From Piezodorus guildinii (taxonomy: Eukaryota > Arthropoda > Insecta > Hemiptera > Pentatomidae), in NCBI GenBank assembly GCA_023052935.1, contig CM041294.1:87962616-88026615 (forward strand): 64,000 bases of DNA. Direction: 5' to 3'. A program made the position numbers and the translations under genes. Positions within the stretch are counted from its first letter, which is position 1; each line of letters begins with the position of its first letter. Under the pieces are notes generated by a model. It was not told where the DNA came from, did not search any database, and was given only the letters and a program-made list of their open reading frames with translations. This document shows, in pieces, positions 22,651 through 34,157 of the stretch.

Positions 22651-23799
22651 ATAATTAATCATCTGATATTTAAATTAGTATTAAAACAGAAAGCATGGTA
22701 GGTATAAGGTTAGATAACTACCCTGGAATATCCATAAATGAAATCTTCTTTAGGCGCGTTAAGCGATTTTTGGCAAGGGTAGAAGCTTTGATTTCGTAAC
22801 TTCTATACATTCTAATAGAAGTAGATAACGTAAAAGTTATCGATACTGCTGTAATATCGGCACAAAAATATCGATATTTATAATGCTTAATTTCAGTATC
22901 TAATTGAATTAGCGTCAGTTACAAATGAATGGGCAAAGTCGGGGTAGATAATCTATGTCTTAGTACATACCTCTTACTGTATATAAAGTAATTATAATAA
23001 ATATTTTAATTCTCTCGACTCTAAAATATCGATATTTCTAAATATTATTAAAACATTACTTTGAATGAAAACATTCAAACATATAAAGCAAACTCATAAT
23101 GATCTAACTGTCAATATTTAATTCGTAAAAGAGCGAAATCGAAAAGAATATCTTTATCATATAAGTATAGAAATATGACATTTCAAAATTAAATTCATTT
23201 TAATAATACAGATTTAAATTATGCAAAATTAATATTAAATCTAATTAAAAAATATGTTTTTTGTTTACATGGGAGAGAAACTGAGGTTATCTCTGTGAAA
23301 CAACTATAAAGCTTATTCCGAAATGTCTGAATTTCCTTGATACAATGACAGTCCATAAAAAAAAAAAAAATGTGCTATGTGTACTACCATCACATACAGT
23401 CTACAGTCACATTGAGATTACGATGACATACTTCAAGATGATATATCTCTACAGGGTGATGATGTTTTACAATTGAATGAAACAATAATAAAAAACAAAC
23501 AAACATACATTCTCAACTTAATCTATTTTAGCGAACGTGCTCTTCTTCTTCCAACAAAATTCGAGCGCAAATCAAAATCGTAAAACAATTTCCCTTCTAT
23601 CGGCAGTCCTTATGACTGCCTGAATAGTATTTTTTTTTACAATTATTTAATAATTTCATTAGTCAAGCATTTATTGAACTTACTGGCTTTTAGATTTTTA
23701 CCAGACATCTAGTAATTTTCGAAGTACATATAACAAGTCCTATATTAAATATATTAGAGAGATGCCTAGTCACACTGGGACCATTCATGAAGAGGTCCT
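22651..23799. other. unassigned AT-rich stretch
   Basis: No supported feature. Confidence 0.35.
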
Positions 23800-24080
23800 T
23801 CAATGACTTTAAGAGATGAATCGTCGTATCCTGCGGATCCAAGATTAGGGGGTTTTAGACCTAATGACCAAGCGGGTAGACGAGCTTAATTGGTCCAAAG
23901 AGGGATGTGCTCCTTTAGATCGAGGGGAGAGGAATAATTTTCGTCTTGCCCGCTTCCTCATTGAGCCTCCCGTCTGGGGCGAGACTTCCAGGGGCCTCCA
24001 GCCGCCATTGTATGGGGGCGGTCAGGTAGCTCTGGTAATTGGTGGAGTCCCGAGGGGTAAAAACTATAATAAATAATAAT
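23800..24080 (+). other. GC-richer block with A-rich tail, probable retroelement end
   Basis: GC-richer than its surroundings and ending in 'aataataataataaaaaaa'. Base composition and tail suggest the 3' end of a non-LTR element or SINE on the plus strand. No domain recognised in the 70-residue frame at 23864-24076. Confidence 0.3.
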
Positions 24081-24084
24081 AATA

Positions 24085-24125
24085 AAAAAACAGGACTCGA
24101 AGGCTCTATGCCGATACCACCGAAG
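24085..24125 (-). mobile_element. LINE family 2 3'-end scrap
   Basis: The reversed text 'cggtggtatcggcat' followed by 'gagccttcgag' matches the end of the 5625-6230 fragment. Confidence 0.4.
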
Positions 24126-24149
24126 AAGAGGACCCACCATAATAAAAAA

Positions 24150-24642
24150 TCTGGTGTGGGTATAATAGGATTTTCCCTTATCTCGTGTTTAAAATTAAAT
24201 TTATCATTTTATAAGGTAATTTGGAGGAAGAAAATCTAAAATATCGGCATTTAAGCATTGTCAGATTAGTTCTCAGATTGAAACCTACATAAAATTGAAG
24301 CCTATTGATTTTTACGTCGATATGTAGAGTTTAATCAAAATCGCTAAAGCCGTTTTTGAGAAAATCGTATAAAGGTTCTAAAGGCATGAAATAAAGTGGC
24401 TCTTTTGGTTAGCTCATTTTTATGGAAAAGTTGCATAATATCAAATTTCAGTTTCTACGAATTTTCATTTTCGTGCTAAACTAGACCAGAAACACACAGA
24501 CACACAATTTTCCCTTGGTTATTTGGACTCATGTGACCCTAAAACGTGTATTTCTGTTGAAAACTGGAATTCGAAAATGTTCACGATCGCAATACTTTCC
24601 CTTACTATATATTTAATATATAGGTAAGTAAAAGTAAAATGT
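24150..24642 (+). repeat. HLT element, internally deleted
   Basis: TCTGGTGTGGG... start, then a jump to the 'tatcggcatttaagc' part of the body, and a normal 3' end with AATTCGAAAATGTTCACGAT and GTAAGTAAAAGT plus A run. About 490 bp. Its right neighbour is the full Jockey-like element, inserted a few bases away. Confidence 0.75.
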
Positions 24643-24814
24643 CGAAACTACTTTTACTTATATCCGTTGTTTTTTTTTTTTGTTTTTTTAAACATAATTT
24701 ATTGAAATTTACAACTGTACTCAAAAAAATACATCAAGTAAATATGATATTAGAAAAATGACATGGAAGAGACTTGTAGAAGAACTACACAATGGTAGCA
24801 CTCCTGTAACTATT

Positions 24815-27511
24815 TTAAACTAGAAGGTCTCGGGGCCATCTCCTTTTCAGACGCCTCGGAGGATTGTCGGGAATTGAAGAGGAAGAAAGGATTGAAACTA
24901 GAGGATTAGGGTGGGAATGGAGTTTGTCATGAAAGGAATGGTATCTAGATCGGGCCAAATTAGCAACATACGGAATATTAAGGTCTTTGTGGATCAGTTT
25001 ATTAGTTACAAAATAAGGAGCATTGAGGATTTTACGCAGGATTTTGGATTGTAGGGATTGGATACGGGAAGAATTTGATGGTTTAGTAGAGCCCCAAAGC
25101 TCTACTCCGTAAGTCCATATAGACCGTATGATAGTCATGTAGATGAGCCTTTTGTAGTTAAGTGGAAGATTGGAACGTTTGTCTAGTAAGTGTTGAAGTA
25201 GTCGAAAACGTCGTGCAGTTTCTTGTCGTTTCAGTCTTGTATGAGGGTTCCATGTAAGGCGTTTGTCAAGGTGTAGTCCTAGATATCAGATCTGTTCAAC
25301 CGGGACAAGAGGAGTATTATTGAAGGAGACAGTAGGGCAGGATGTCATTGGTTTACGACGAAGGGTAAAGGTAATTTGGCTGGATTTGTTGGCATTTATT
25401 TTAATTCTCCAGTTTTGACACCATACTTCAAGGTCTCTGATGTGGGATTGGAGAGTTTGAGAGGCAATAGTTGGATCAGCATTGACTGATAACACACATG
25501 TGTCATCAGCATAGGTAGAAAGGAAAGTGTTAGGATGGGATGGGATATCAGCTGTATAAACTGTGTAAAGGATGGGTCCTAGGATACTGCCTTGAGGAAC
25601 ACCAGCAAACTGAATAAAAATGGATGAATAGGAATTATTATGATTTACTTTGAAGGATCTGCCAGTGAGGTAGGACTGGATGATAAGGAAGTATGTAGGA
25701 GGGAGGAATTTGCGGAGCTTGTAAAGCAATCCTGGGTGCCAGACTCGGTCAAAGGCCTGTTCCACATCGAGGAAGGCTCCCGTGCAATACAAGCCGCGCT
25801 CCAATGTAGACGAGACAACGTCCACCACACGATGACATTGCTGGATAGTGGAGTGGGACGTTCTGAATCCAAACTGGTGATCAGGAATAATGGAATTAGT
25901 ATCTAGGATGGGATATAGACGTTTCAGTATAAGCTTCTCTAAGATTTTGCCCATGATTGGTAAAAGTGAGATAGGACGGTAAGAAGATGGATTATCTGGC
26001 GGTTTCTGAGGTTTGGGTATCATTTTGACAATGGATAATTTCCAGGAAGTAGGAAAGTACGTGGAGCGGAGTACGGAATTATATATGTAAGTGAGATAGA
26101 GGATAGCTTTTCGAGGAAGTAGTTTTAAAATATGGGAAGTTATAAGATCATGCCCAGGAGCTTTGCGGGATGGTAAACTTTGAATAATGCTAGATATTTC
26201 TGACGGATGGAAGGCTTTGGGAGGAAGGACCAATTGGAGTGGGATATCTAGCTCATCTTCTATAAACTTAATGTGACCGGGATTATGGATATCTGGATGT
26301 GGATTAAAGGTTCGGAATAGGTGCTGACCGAATATCTGGGCCTTCTCTTCATCAGATCTTGTCCAGATATGGGATTCAGATAGGAGTGGATGATTACAGT
26401 CTTTGAACTTCAGTAGCTTTTTTGTCGTCATCCATAATGATCTGTCTGTAATAGTAAGTTTTTCAGTGAAGTTGAGTAAGTTTTGAATTTTAATTTTTCG
26501 GATTTCTGATTTTAGTCTGTTAGTCAGTTTATTATAATAAGTTTTGTCTGACGGATATCTAGTCCTATGCCACTTCGATCTTGCCCTGCGTTTTTCCCTT
26601 AGCAAGATTCGAATGTGCTGTGGCAGGGTAGTCTCCTGTGAGTTAGTATTATTAATGGTTGTAGTATTGTCGAGTATGCTACTACTAATTGAGTCAGTAA
26701 GTTGTTTAACGGCTTTATTAATATCGTGTTTAGTCTTAAGTGGGATTTTTAAGTCCAGTTTGTCTTCCAAGTCACTTCCAAATCCGTCCCAGTCCACTCG
26801 TCCTGTAATCAGAGTGGGAATGGTAGGTCTAGGAACAAGGCTCGAGTGCAAGGCAAGAAGAACTGGGCTATGATCAGATGACAGGTCATTTAGGGTTTTG
26901 ATTGTGGATTGGGAGGAAGATATCTGAGAGGAAACGAATATATCAAGGATATCAGGACGTTTTTTGAGGGAAGTTGGCCAATATGTTGGGCTCATAGGAG
27001 AAAGGATAGTATAGCAATTGGAGGTAGAGATGCGAGAAAGGACATTACCACGGGAGTTGGATGTCCGGCAACCCCATCGTTGGTGCTTAGCGTTATAGTC
27101 TCCTCCAGCAATGAAGCGCGGTCCTAAGGATCGGAAGAGGGATTCAAGTTGGTTATAAGAAAGAGAGTTACCAGGAGGACAGTATACAGCTGAGAGTGTA
27201 AGATGGAAAGGACGAGTTGAAATGGCTACCGAGGTTGATTGTATGGCATCAGTTGGAGTAGAAGGAATAAGGGAATGAGGTAAGGACTTATGGATAAGGA
27301 TGCATGACCCAGCATGGGAAGTGTTGTCGGGATGGTCAGATCTATAAGTGATGTAGTCACGTATGTGAAAATGTGATCGTTGTGTGAAGTGAGTTTCAGT
27401 GAGTAGTGCTATGTCAATGTGGTTGTCGTGAAGAAATAAGTCCAGTTCGTCACGATGGTTATGCAAGCCATTAGCATTCCACAAGACTATCGCTAGCGGC
27501 TTTACACTCAT
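24815..27511 (-). pseudogene. ORF2, endonuclease/reverse transcriptase, broken by one in-frame TGA
   Basis: It starts at the ATG overlapping the ORF1 stop. Residues 8-220 are an APE-type endonuclease: WNANGL (11-16), catalytic-type E in LLTETH (39), GGDYNAKH (136-143), LSSDHSPVL (210-218). Residues about 485-760 are the reverse transcriptase: YRPISLLP, HQFGFRTSHST, FLDVEQAFDRVW, GVPQGSILGP and the active-site YADD at 667-670. Codon 742 (25286-25288) is TGA; beyond it the same frame stays open for 156 further codons to TAA at 24815, ending PPRRLKRRWPRDLLV. A related fragment at 14.3-15.2 kb has CGA at that position, so a single CpG-type C-to-T change probably made the stop. No RNase H. As it stands the protein would keep EN and RT catalytic residues but lose its C-terminal domain. 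Confidence 0.9.
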
Positions 27512-29142
27512 CGTGGGAAATTAAAAGGGATTTGGGAAAGGAAAGGAAAGGTAATTAGCGGTTGGATGGTATCTCTAAGATCTGAGAGAAAGGACTGGAG
27601 AATGGAGAATGTGTTAAAAGGATCATGGTTGGGAAACGGATGAGGAGGATAAGAGACCTGGGATGGATAGTTGATTGGTTCAGGATTGTTGGCTTGGGGC
27701 TGAACTCGCCGTGGGGTACGAAGCTGTTCAGTCCGCTGAGATACTGGAGGTTGGGGTTTTGGCGCAGTTGGTTGATCATAAGGGCGTTCAGGGATTTTAT
27801 TGAGATTCTCAGGAGGAAGTTTCACCCGCAAGGGTAGATTATGGGGAGTGATCGGTTGACGGGAAGATTGTGGTTTAGGACGGGAGGACGGAGGCTTGAA
27901 TTGAGAGTTCGGAGGCGCCTGACTAGTAGTAGGTTGCTTCTTGATAGTTGTGACCTCGGGGAGAGATTCCCTTGTTTCCTCAGTAGAAACTCTGGCTGCT
28001 GATGTGGTCGGCTGCTGCGGAGTGATGAAATTGGTAGGTTGCTGAATTGAAGGAAAATCAGACAAATTATTCAACTCTGGCACTTGAGTACGAATATTCT
28101 GATCATCTCTTTTTACAGGTATGTTTTGAGATCTCTGGCGAAGTAGGCTTTTGTAAACGATGCAGCCCCTATAGCTCGCCGGGTGGCCTTCCCCGCAAAG
28201 AGCACACTTTGCTGGCTCAGTCCGAGATTTCGGGCATGTGTCAGAGGCGTGTGGTCCGGCACACTTAACACACCTAGCCGGGTGGTAACAATAAGATTTT
28301 GTGTGTCCAAAGGTCTGGCATTTGGTGCACTGGACTATAGTAGTTCTTTGCCTAGGCTCCTCAAAACGGACAGATGAGTACACCAGCCTTCTCACCTGAA
28401 ATATTTCCGAATTATTACTCGCTGGTTCAAGATCTACAAAAAACAAAGGCAATGGGTATTTTTCTCTGGGGTGTGTCACTGAAGAAATGTTTCTTGCGTG
28501 ATGCCCAATTTCTTCTAGACCTCTTTTGATTGCTTCGGTAGGAGTAGATGAATGAAGTCCGCGTAAAACCACTCGATAGGATTTTTCTTGTCTCAACTGA
28601 TAACAGTGGAAATCATAATTTTTTTTGCTCAAATAACTCACGAGTTTTTTGTAGTTCTCTTTGGTGGTTGTATTAATTTTTATATCATTTAGTCGGGAAA
28701 AACATTGAAAGTTCGGTTGTCCGATTAGATCGGCTATTTCATCACCAAACGACATAAAATTATTAATATTAGAAACAAATACTGGAGGTGGCTCGGGATC
28801 AGAAAATCCTTGAGGCTGGGTTGCATTGGTGACTGAGGCGGAATTATTAGTAAGAGCAGACGGTGCGGAAGCAAATGGTGGAGCGGATGACGTGGACGGC
28901 GCCGGAGACTCAAGTTGGTTGGCTGCAGTGGTGCTGCGAGTTTTTGGTGGAGAAGGAATTGATTTTGACGGTTGTTTGGACTTGGCCGATTTATTTTTTT
29001 TTTTGTTTGGCGAATTACACCCAGTGTTGTTCCTCTGGCGTTTCTGGCGTCGAGTTAAATACTGGGAATCTGATTCACTAATCTCAGAGAAAGGCGTTTC
29101 TTCCCCTGATTCATCATAAGATAGAGTCTTATCTAAATCCAT
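27508..29142 (-). CDS. ORF1, gag-like nucleic-acid-binding protein of the Jockey-like element
   Basis: 544 residues, intact. Residues 1-120 are a low-complexity Ser/Thr/Pro/Lys-rich leader with a basic patch (RRQKRQR, KKKNKSAKSK) that could bind RNA or direct nuclear entry. Residues about 120-265 form a conserved block (VFVSNINNF..., YQLRQEKSYRVVLRGLH, PLPLFFVDLEP) like the domain preceding the knuckles in insect Jockey/TART-type Gag proteins. Three zinc knuckles follow: C272-C275-H280-C285, C291-C294-H298-C303 and C313-C316-H320-C327. The C-terminal 210 residues are Pro/Gln-rich. Such proteins coat element RNA and chaperone target-primed reverse transcription. The start ATG at 29142 is the first in frame after the 5'UTR. 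The TGA stop overlaps the ORF2 ATG as ATGA. No defects seen. Confidence 0.92.
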   Translation of the reverse strand: MDLDKTLSYDESGEETPFSEISESDSQYLTRRQKRQRNNTGCNSPNKKKNKSAKSKQPSKSIPSPPKTRSTTAANQLESPAPSTSSAPPFASAPSALTNNSASVTNATQPQGFSDPEPPPVFVSNINNFMSFGDEIADLIGQPNFQCFSRLNDIKINTTTKENYKKLVSYLSKKNYDFHCYQLRQEKSYRVVLRGLHSSTPTEAIKRGLEEIGHHARNISSVTHPREKYPLPLFFVDLEPASNNSEIFQVRRLVYSSVRFEEPRQRTTIVQCTKCQTFGHTKSYCYHPARCVKCAGPHASDTCPKSRTEPAKCALCGEGHPASYRGCIVYKSLLRQRSQNIPVKRDDQNIRTQVPELNNLSDFPSIQQPTNFITPQQPTTSAARVSTEETRESLPEVTTIKKQPTTSQAPPNSQFKPPSSRPKPQSSRQPITPHNLPLRVKLPPENLNKIPERPYDQPTAPKPQPPVSQRTEQLRTPRRVQPQANNPEPINYPSQVSYPPHPFPNHDPFNTFSILQSFLSDLRDTIQPLITFPFLSQIPFNFPR

Positions 29143-29364
29143 GATGAATACGACTGTATGGATGAATACAATAGAGAAAATATATGTATATATATGTTTA
29201 AAGTCCTCTTATATTATTTAGTGAGCTCGTGATATGTGTTCGTTAATGTGTTTATCAGTGCAACCACTCACGATTTACAAAGTTTGAAGCATTTTCAAGC
29301 AGTATCACATTGATGAGAAGGAAACTAAGACAGAGCAATACGTAAGTAGAACTTATCCGTTGTT

Positions 29365-29894
29365 AAAATCATTTCACAACTTTTACACTTAGCTCAGCTG
29401 TCAATTTAAGAACTGTTAAATACACTCAAAGTTGAAAAAAGTTTTATGTTACTTTTTTTTTATTCACACCTGTCAATAAATGTTGACAATCAGCGAATGT
29501 GATGATGAAGGAATGGATAGTTGGCGTGGTAGGCATGATGGAGTAGCTAATTTAAATAAAAAGTATATTAAATTTCGTTGGAAAAATATAATTTAGAATA
29601 AATCAACTATATTAAATTGTTACGTATCATTACCAGTAATAAGTTTTATTACTAGTTAGTTTACAACATTGTATATAATATAATATATTTATGCAAAAAA
29701 AAAATATATAGATATTTGATATTTTAAAACAATTAATCCTATTTCAAAATATACTCTATATAATGAACACTATTTCACTGATCTATACTATTGTATCATG
29801 AAAAATATCGTGTTATTATTTTTTTTTTAAATAGGGAAACGACTTTTACGAGGTTGCTCAAATAAACTTTAACAACATTTAACATTTAAATAAA
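29365..29894. other. unassigned AT-rich stretch with possible HLT 5'-end scrap
   Basis: The bases right of the Jockey target duplication (29354-29380) resemble the HLT '...ttgttaaaat' 5' region, suggesting the LINE landed in a degenerate HLT copy. The rest is anonymous. Confidence 0.3.
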
Positions 29895-30144
29895 TTTAAA
29901 GATAACAAAGTTTTTGTAACATCTTAGGCGCATATTTGTCTTAAATATGAAATTTCAGTTTCATAGGACTTTTCGTTTTTGCCCGGGAGTTACCACAAAA
30001 ATATAGACCTTTTTGCGGGACTTGGCCATTTGGACTCCGAGGACCCTAAAACGTGTTTCCGCTAAAAAATTAAATTCGAAAATTTTCACAATCGCAATAC
30101 TTTCCCTTACTATAAATTTCATATGTAGGAAAGTGAAAATAAAA
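29895..30144 (+). repeat. HLT element, 3' quarter
   Basis: From 'taacatcttaggcgcatatt' through 'ttggccatttggactcc', AAAACGTG and the 3' end at 30144 (AAGTGAAAAT, A run). It lacks the long CA tract. Confidence 0.7.
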
Positions 30145-30315
30145 TTCATGAAAATCAAAACTGTTGAGCGGAAATATTAATAAAAATTGGATAGAATGGA
30201 TTGACCCATATGTTAAAATTAATTATTATAGTAATTAAAAGTTCTAAATATTATGTATATATATATATATATATATAACTAGACTGGGGACAAGAACGAG
30301 TACAAGAGACAGTTT

Positions 30316-30555
30316 TTAGCTGGACATTTCCTCCCGTGGTCCAGCGCTGGAGGAGCTGTTGTGTCGCCGGCCGACTGTAAATATCAGCAAATACCTCCAC
30401 GCCACTGCTACCTCTCTCCAACTGGAGTTCAGGCTGCCTTCTGCTTCTGGAGGATCTTCATCGCTCATATTTAGAACAAACGGAGGATATTTTATTTTGT
30501 AGGAGTCATTTGTGCCAGATGAAAGGAGAGGTAGAAATAATATTTTTAAAAATAA
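30316..30555 (-). other. GC-richer block with an unrecognised open frame
   Basis: The minus strand has an 85-codon frame (30573-30316) containing NMSDEDPPEAEGSLNSSW and GRRHNSSSSAGPREEMSS. Composition contrasts with the AT-rich surroundings. It may be an exon or part of an unknown element. No domain recognised and no splice evidence secured. Confidence 0.2.
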
Positions 30556-30561
30556 AAAAAA

Positions 30562-31688
30562 TCTGTTGTGCACGACACAAGACTTTCGCTTACCTCCGTT
30601 CTTTGTTTGTTTATTTATTTATTTAACGTCACTTTATGCTACTATGGCTAATCGGACGATGCTACAGTGGGAGTCCTAAATTTTGCCTATCCAGGTTTTT
30701 TTAGGATAGGGATCTTAAACGAGTACCTGACATCGCACAGGCTCGGGACCACCTTTTAACGTCCCCTCCGAAGGACGACGTAACTAAGGATTTTTTACTC
30801 CCATTAAAAAATCCTAGGACCACCTGCGGGTTTGAACCCGTGACCTTTAACATGGGAGGCTGTTACGCTAGCCACCCAGCTACAAGTGATCCCACCTCCG
30901 TTGTTAAAACCAATGGAAGAATTTTCAAAAATCTTTAGAGATGAAAATAAATGGTTGAAGAAATAATTACATTGAGTTTTAAAAGAATCATGAGTTTTAT
31001 TAAATAATCTATTATATTATCTACGACTATCGGCTTTTCATCACTCTCATTAACTTATAAGTTTCGGCTATTATGTCATCTTGTAGTGCTATAAGATTTT
31101 TTATCTGTAAACATACATATTTTCCTTGATAACAATCAATCTCAGAATATGTAACATTAAAATTACATAACCACTAAAAACTGTTAAAACATAATAAATA
31201 AACTGAAAATAAACGTTAATCATAAATTCATTATCTATAATAAGGTTAACTTCAAATTCTTTAAGAATAAATAATTAAAATTAACATTAAATGCAAAGGA
31301 ATAAAACAATTAAGTAAAAAAAAAGTAAACAATATATGGCTCAATTTGAAAGAAATATTTCTTCAATGTTTATTTGTTTCAATAATAATACTATTTCAAT
31401 CAGAATGGAACCTACTAATATCATAAAGCTCATTAAAGTTTACATAGATATAGCGAGTTTAATCAAAATTGTTGAGCTGTTTAGACAAAATTGTAAAAAA
31501 GTGCATAATGCATGGTATAAAGTTGTTCTTATAAGTTACGAGATTTCATCAAAAGGTTGCTGTAACATCTGAACACATACACGCTTCTAAAATATGTGCG
31601 GGACTCAAGGGATCCTAAAACGTGAAGTTTCGGTAAAAACTGGAATTTGAAAATGTTAACGATCACAATACTTCCCCTTACTACGTCT
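30562..31688 (+). repeat. HLT element carrying a SINE-1 insertion
   Basis: Starts TCTGTTGTGCACGACACAAG with ACTTTCGCTTACC and is interrupted at 30601-30893 by a SINE. It resumes at 30894 and runs, with a divergent middle (31085-31370), to '...gatcacaatacttcccctta'. The extreme 3' end is lost. Confidence 0.75.
30601..30893 (-). mobile_element. SINE-1, complete, with perfect 9-bp target-site duplication
   Basis: The best-preserved SINE-1. Minus strand: the head ends at 30893 (...gatccca) with reversed box A and box B (gggtttgaacccg at about 30828-30840), then the body, then the 'aaataaataaataaacaaac'-type tail at 30601-30625. acctccgtt occurs at 30592-30600 and 30894-30902. It sits inside the HLT 5' end, so it is younger than that copy. 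Confidence 0.9.
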
Positions 31689-31789
31689 CAACTGACATTA
31701 ATAGAGCGGTGAACACAAATGGTAATCCCATATACCGATTACTCAGCAGTTACTACCTACTTAAACATAAAGCATACCTAACATATAGG

Positions 31790-31965
31790 CTAAATTAAAA
31801 AAAAATAAGGTGTATCAGCCAACTAAGGGTTGGAAATCCAGAGCAATCAAACTCCATAATGCAAACGAAATGATTATTTTCAAGGCAAACGAACTTTGTC
31901 CATTCTGCAATAGTTATTTCAATAATAGTTTGTACCACATCCTCCTACATTGTTCAGTTTAAAAA
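31790..31965 (+). pseudogene. LINE C-terminal Cys/His fragment
   Basis: A frame open to TAA at about 31962 reads RAIKLHNANEMIIFKANELC, then PFCNSYFNNSLYHILLHCSV. The CPFC...H....C arrangement is typical of the zinc-binding tail of LINE ORF2 proteins. Upstream domains are absent. Lineage unclear. Confidence 0.4.
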
Positions 31966-32639
31966 AAAAATAGTCAATATATCTTAAAATCATCCGAATC
32001 TGTATCCTGCGAACTACAAAACTTTGAAAAGTTTTGAACATTAATAGTTTTGGTTAATTATTTAAAGAAAATTACTTTAAATTTTGTCGTTCTCTCATTA
32101 AAAGACGATAAACAAAGAGCTGATTGCTAAGCACATATTTTACTTTATTTCTAGTCGAAATTGAACCTATGGTTTGGTTAGACATTCTTACTGCTCAACC
32201 TGCCTCATACTCTTGCTCAACCTCACCTATGGGGTACCTTGAGCAAACTTGACTTTCTTGATTTAAATAGCTGTAGCTCTTAAGTTCCACTTCTTAAAAA
32301 AAAAATACTATGAAAACTTTTGCTAATATATTACATAATATATTAATATTTGGGATATATTACGTATCCATCAAGCCGCTTAAAAACTCATTGAGACTTA
32401 TCATTGAGGAAGTATTACCGTTCAAGTGAAAAATTGCTCAACTAGCCCCGTCCCTACCATAAGTTAAAATAAAAAGAAACAAAATAATTATTCTGGCACA
32501 CCCGGTTACGAACTTGGGGCTGAAAGATCAGTACTCAAGTATAACTATTCATATTCTACCAAATTCTTGATAGTGCTATCCCAATACGGCCGCCAAGAGG
32601 AGAATTCGGTTGAATAAAGACGAAAAAAGTAAATAAAGT
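31966..32639. other. unassigned stretch
   Basis: AT-rich. No supported feature. Confidence 0.35.
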
Positions 32640-33060
32640 TTTTTGTCAAAGGGCGATAGGGTAATGGTGAGAGTGTTACGGGAGGTCCTTAAGGAAGGTT
32701 CTTAATGAGGTCCTTTATCTCGAGGGAAAATCGCCCCCTCCAGGATCCTCCAGGACCACAACCCTTCTCATTTCTTACTCCTCTTCGGCTTATTCGATTA
32801 AAAGGTACATTCCTTCTCCTTCCTCGGGAGGAATGGAGTCTTCGGGCCCTTTTTATCTCCAGAAAAGGGAATAGAATGGGGACATTCCTAGGGGCTCTTT
32901 TTTTCCACTTCCAAGAATTTACTATTCGAATTTCGGGCGTTCGCCAGCCTTGTATTTTATGGAAGATTTCAGAGGTGGGACAAGGTATTTTCGAACATGC
33001 CGTATAAATTTTGTCACCACTTAAAGGGAGCAGAGGCTAGACATCAGGTATGTGTTTGAC
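32640..33060 (+). other. possible host exon region
   Basis: GC-richer 400 bp. One frame (32705-33007) is open without a known domain. A second candidate starts at 32998 (MPYKFCHHLKGAEARHQ) and runs straight into CAG|GTATGT at about 33048, a good 5' splice site. Could be a first coding exon, but no partner exon was found. Confidence 0.2.
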
Positions 33061-33239
33061 CGTATTCTTTTGTAATTGGTACCATTAAAGTGCATCTAAT
33101 AATACTGTTGGATAGTTCTACATTTTATATTAGTTTAATGTTAAAAATTTTATTATTTTTTATGATAAACCTCCTTAACCACTAGTAAAAAAAAAAAACA
33201 AAAAAAAAACTAACAAATAAAATAAAATAAATAAAACCG

Positions 33240-33560
33240 TATTTCTGCCGTACGTACTGAGCCGTAAGTACTAAACCAATTTTTTTTCGAAATTTGGCAC
33301 AAAAATACCAAGGCTAGTAGATATCCAAATACCTCAAAGTTGATAACAGCCGATTAGTTTTAAAATGGTGACCAATTAAAACTGGTTTAATTCAATAACT
33401 CAGTTATTTTTGAAGATAGACAAAAGTTTCTGTAGAGTTTTAGAACCAGTAAAGCGCAATAAAAAAATAAATTAAACAAATTGAAATGTTCCCTATATAT
33501 ACACCTGTAACTCAATTTCCATTCTAATACAGGGAAAAATATGTACAAAGTTTTAGATTC
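33240..33560. repeat. dispersed repeat B, two diverged tandem copies
   Basis: 'aactcagttatttttgaag' at 33400-33420 and 'aactcaatttccattctaat' further on precede similar 'agttttaga' blocks. It matches 14040-14290. Confidence 0.45.
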
Positions 33561-33734
33561 CGTAAAGTGCGATATATAGAGAAAAAAAAAGAAGTGATAT
33601 TCCTATCTATTTATTCGTCACAAATTATAATAATTGTTATTCAACCGAAACGCGGGATTTTTTAAGATAGAAAACAATCTAAATGATAGTCTAAAAAAAA
33701 TTAAAATCAAGACACCGTGATGAACAAAGAACAA

Positions 33735-33975
33735 AATTAATCATATATGTTCTGTTTTTATGTTATCTTCTTTTGTTTTGTTTTTAACATAAGAGTAATA
33801 TAGATGCGTAATATACCGTTGAAAAGTTAAAGTCTTATACAAAAGTTCTATAAGGTAATGGAAAGTGATTAAAAACGGGTAAAAGTGATGGTTTTAATAA
33901 TATAATATATTAATTAACGAAACACATTTTCGAAGCTCAATTTATTTAAAAGTTCGTAAATTAGTTCAGTGACAT
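33735..33975 (-). repeat. HLT-related fragment
   Basis: Contains 'taatataccgttgaaaagtt', 'gtgattaaaaacgggtaaaa' and 'taataatataatatatt', the TCTGG-proximal half of the family, diverged. Confidence 0.55.
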
Positions 33976-33989
33976 ATGCTTTTACTCAG

Positions 33990-34155
33990 TCGTTCCGATA
34001 TTAAAAAACGTTTTTTTTTTCATGATCCAATCAATGAAAAAAAATTTTGCTTTCTATCATTTAGTTGGTCATAAAATACGTCCAAATTGTATATTTAGCC
34101 GCCCTTCATCAATTTCTTTAAGATGATATGGTTAACCTTTTGGAATTTACAAAAT
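33990..34155 (+). repeat. HLT-related fragment, opposite orientation
   Basis: Holds the middle section in sense orientation, ending 'tttacaaaattaaaggtaat' where the next LINE begins. Confidence 0.5.
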
Positions 34156-34157
34156 TA

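Larger units (their letters stand above)
24672..29353 (-). mobile_element. near-complete Jockey-like non-LTR retrotransposon
   Basis: A 4.68-kb minus-strand element with an 11-bp target-site duplication (tatccgttgtt at 24661-24671 and 29354-29364). Order from 29353 down: 5'UTR of about 210 bp, ORF1 (27508-29142), ORF2 (27511 to 24815, one stop), 3'UTR of about 140 bp with 'ttgagtacagttgtaaattt' and AATAAA, and an A-rich tail interrupted by a C. The two ORFs overlap by four bases (ATGA), fitting stop-restart translation. Many shorter fragments in the window (4499, 8975, 10950, 14295, 22098, 34158, 35465, 36287, 36930) belong to the same family, so it or close relatives have been active here. 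Assignment to the Jockey group rests on gag-type ORF1 with CCHC knuckles, APE endonuclease, RT and absence of RNase H. Confidence 0.92.

Noticed and set aside
25640..25906. Plus-strand frames within 25.3-29.1 kb
   Set aside because: These are shadows of the two minus-strand Jockey ORFs; they show no domains.
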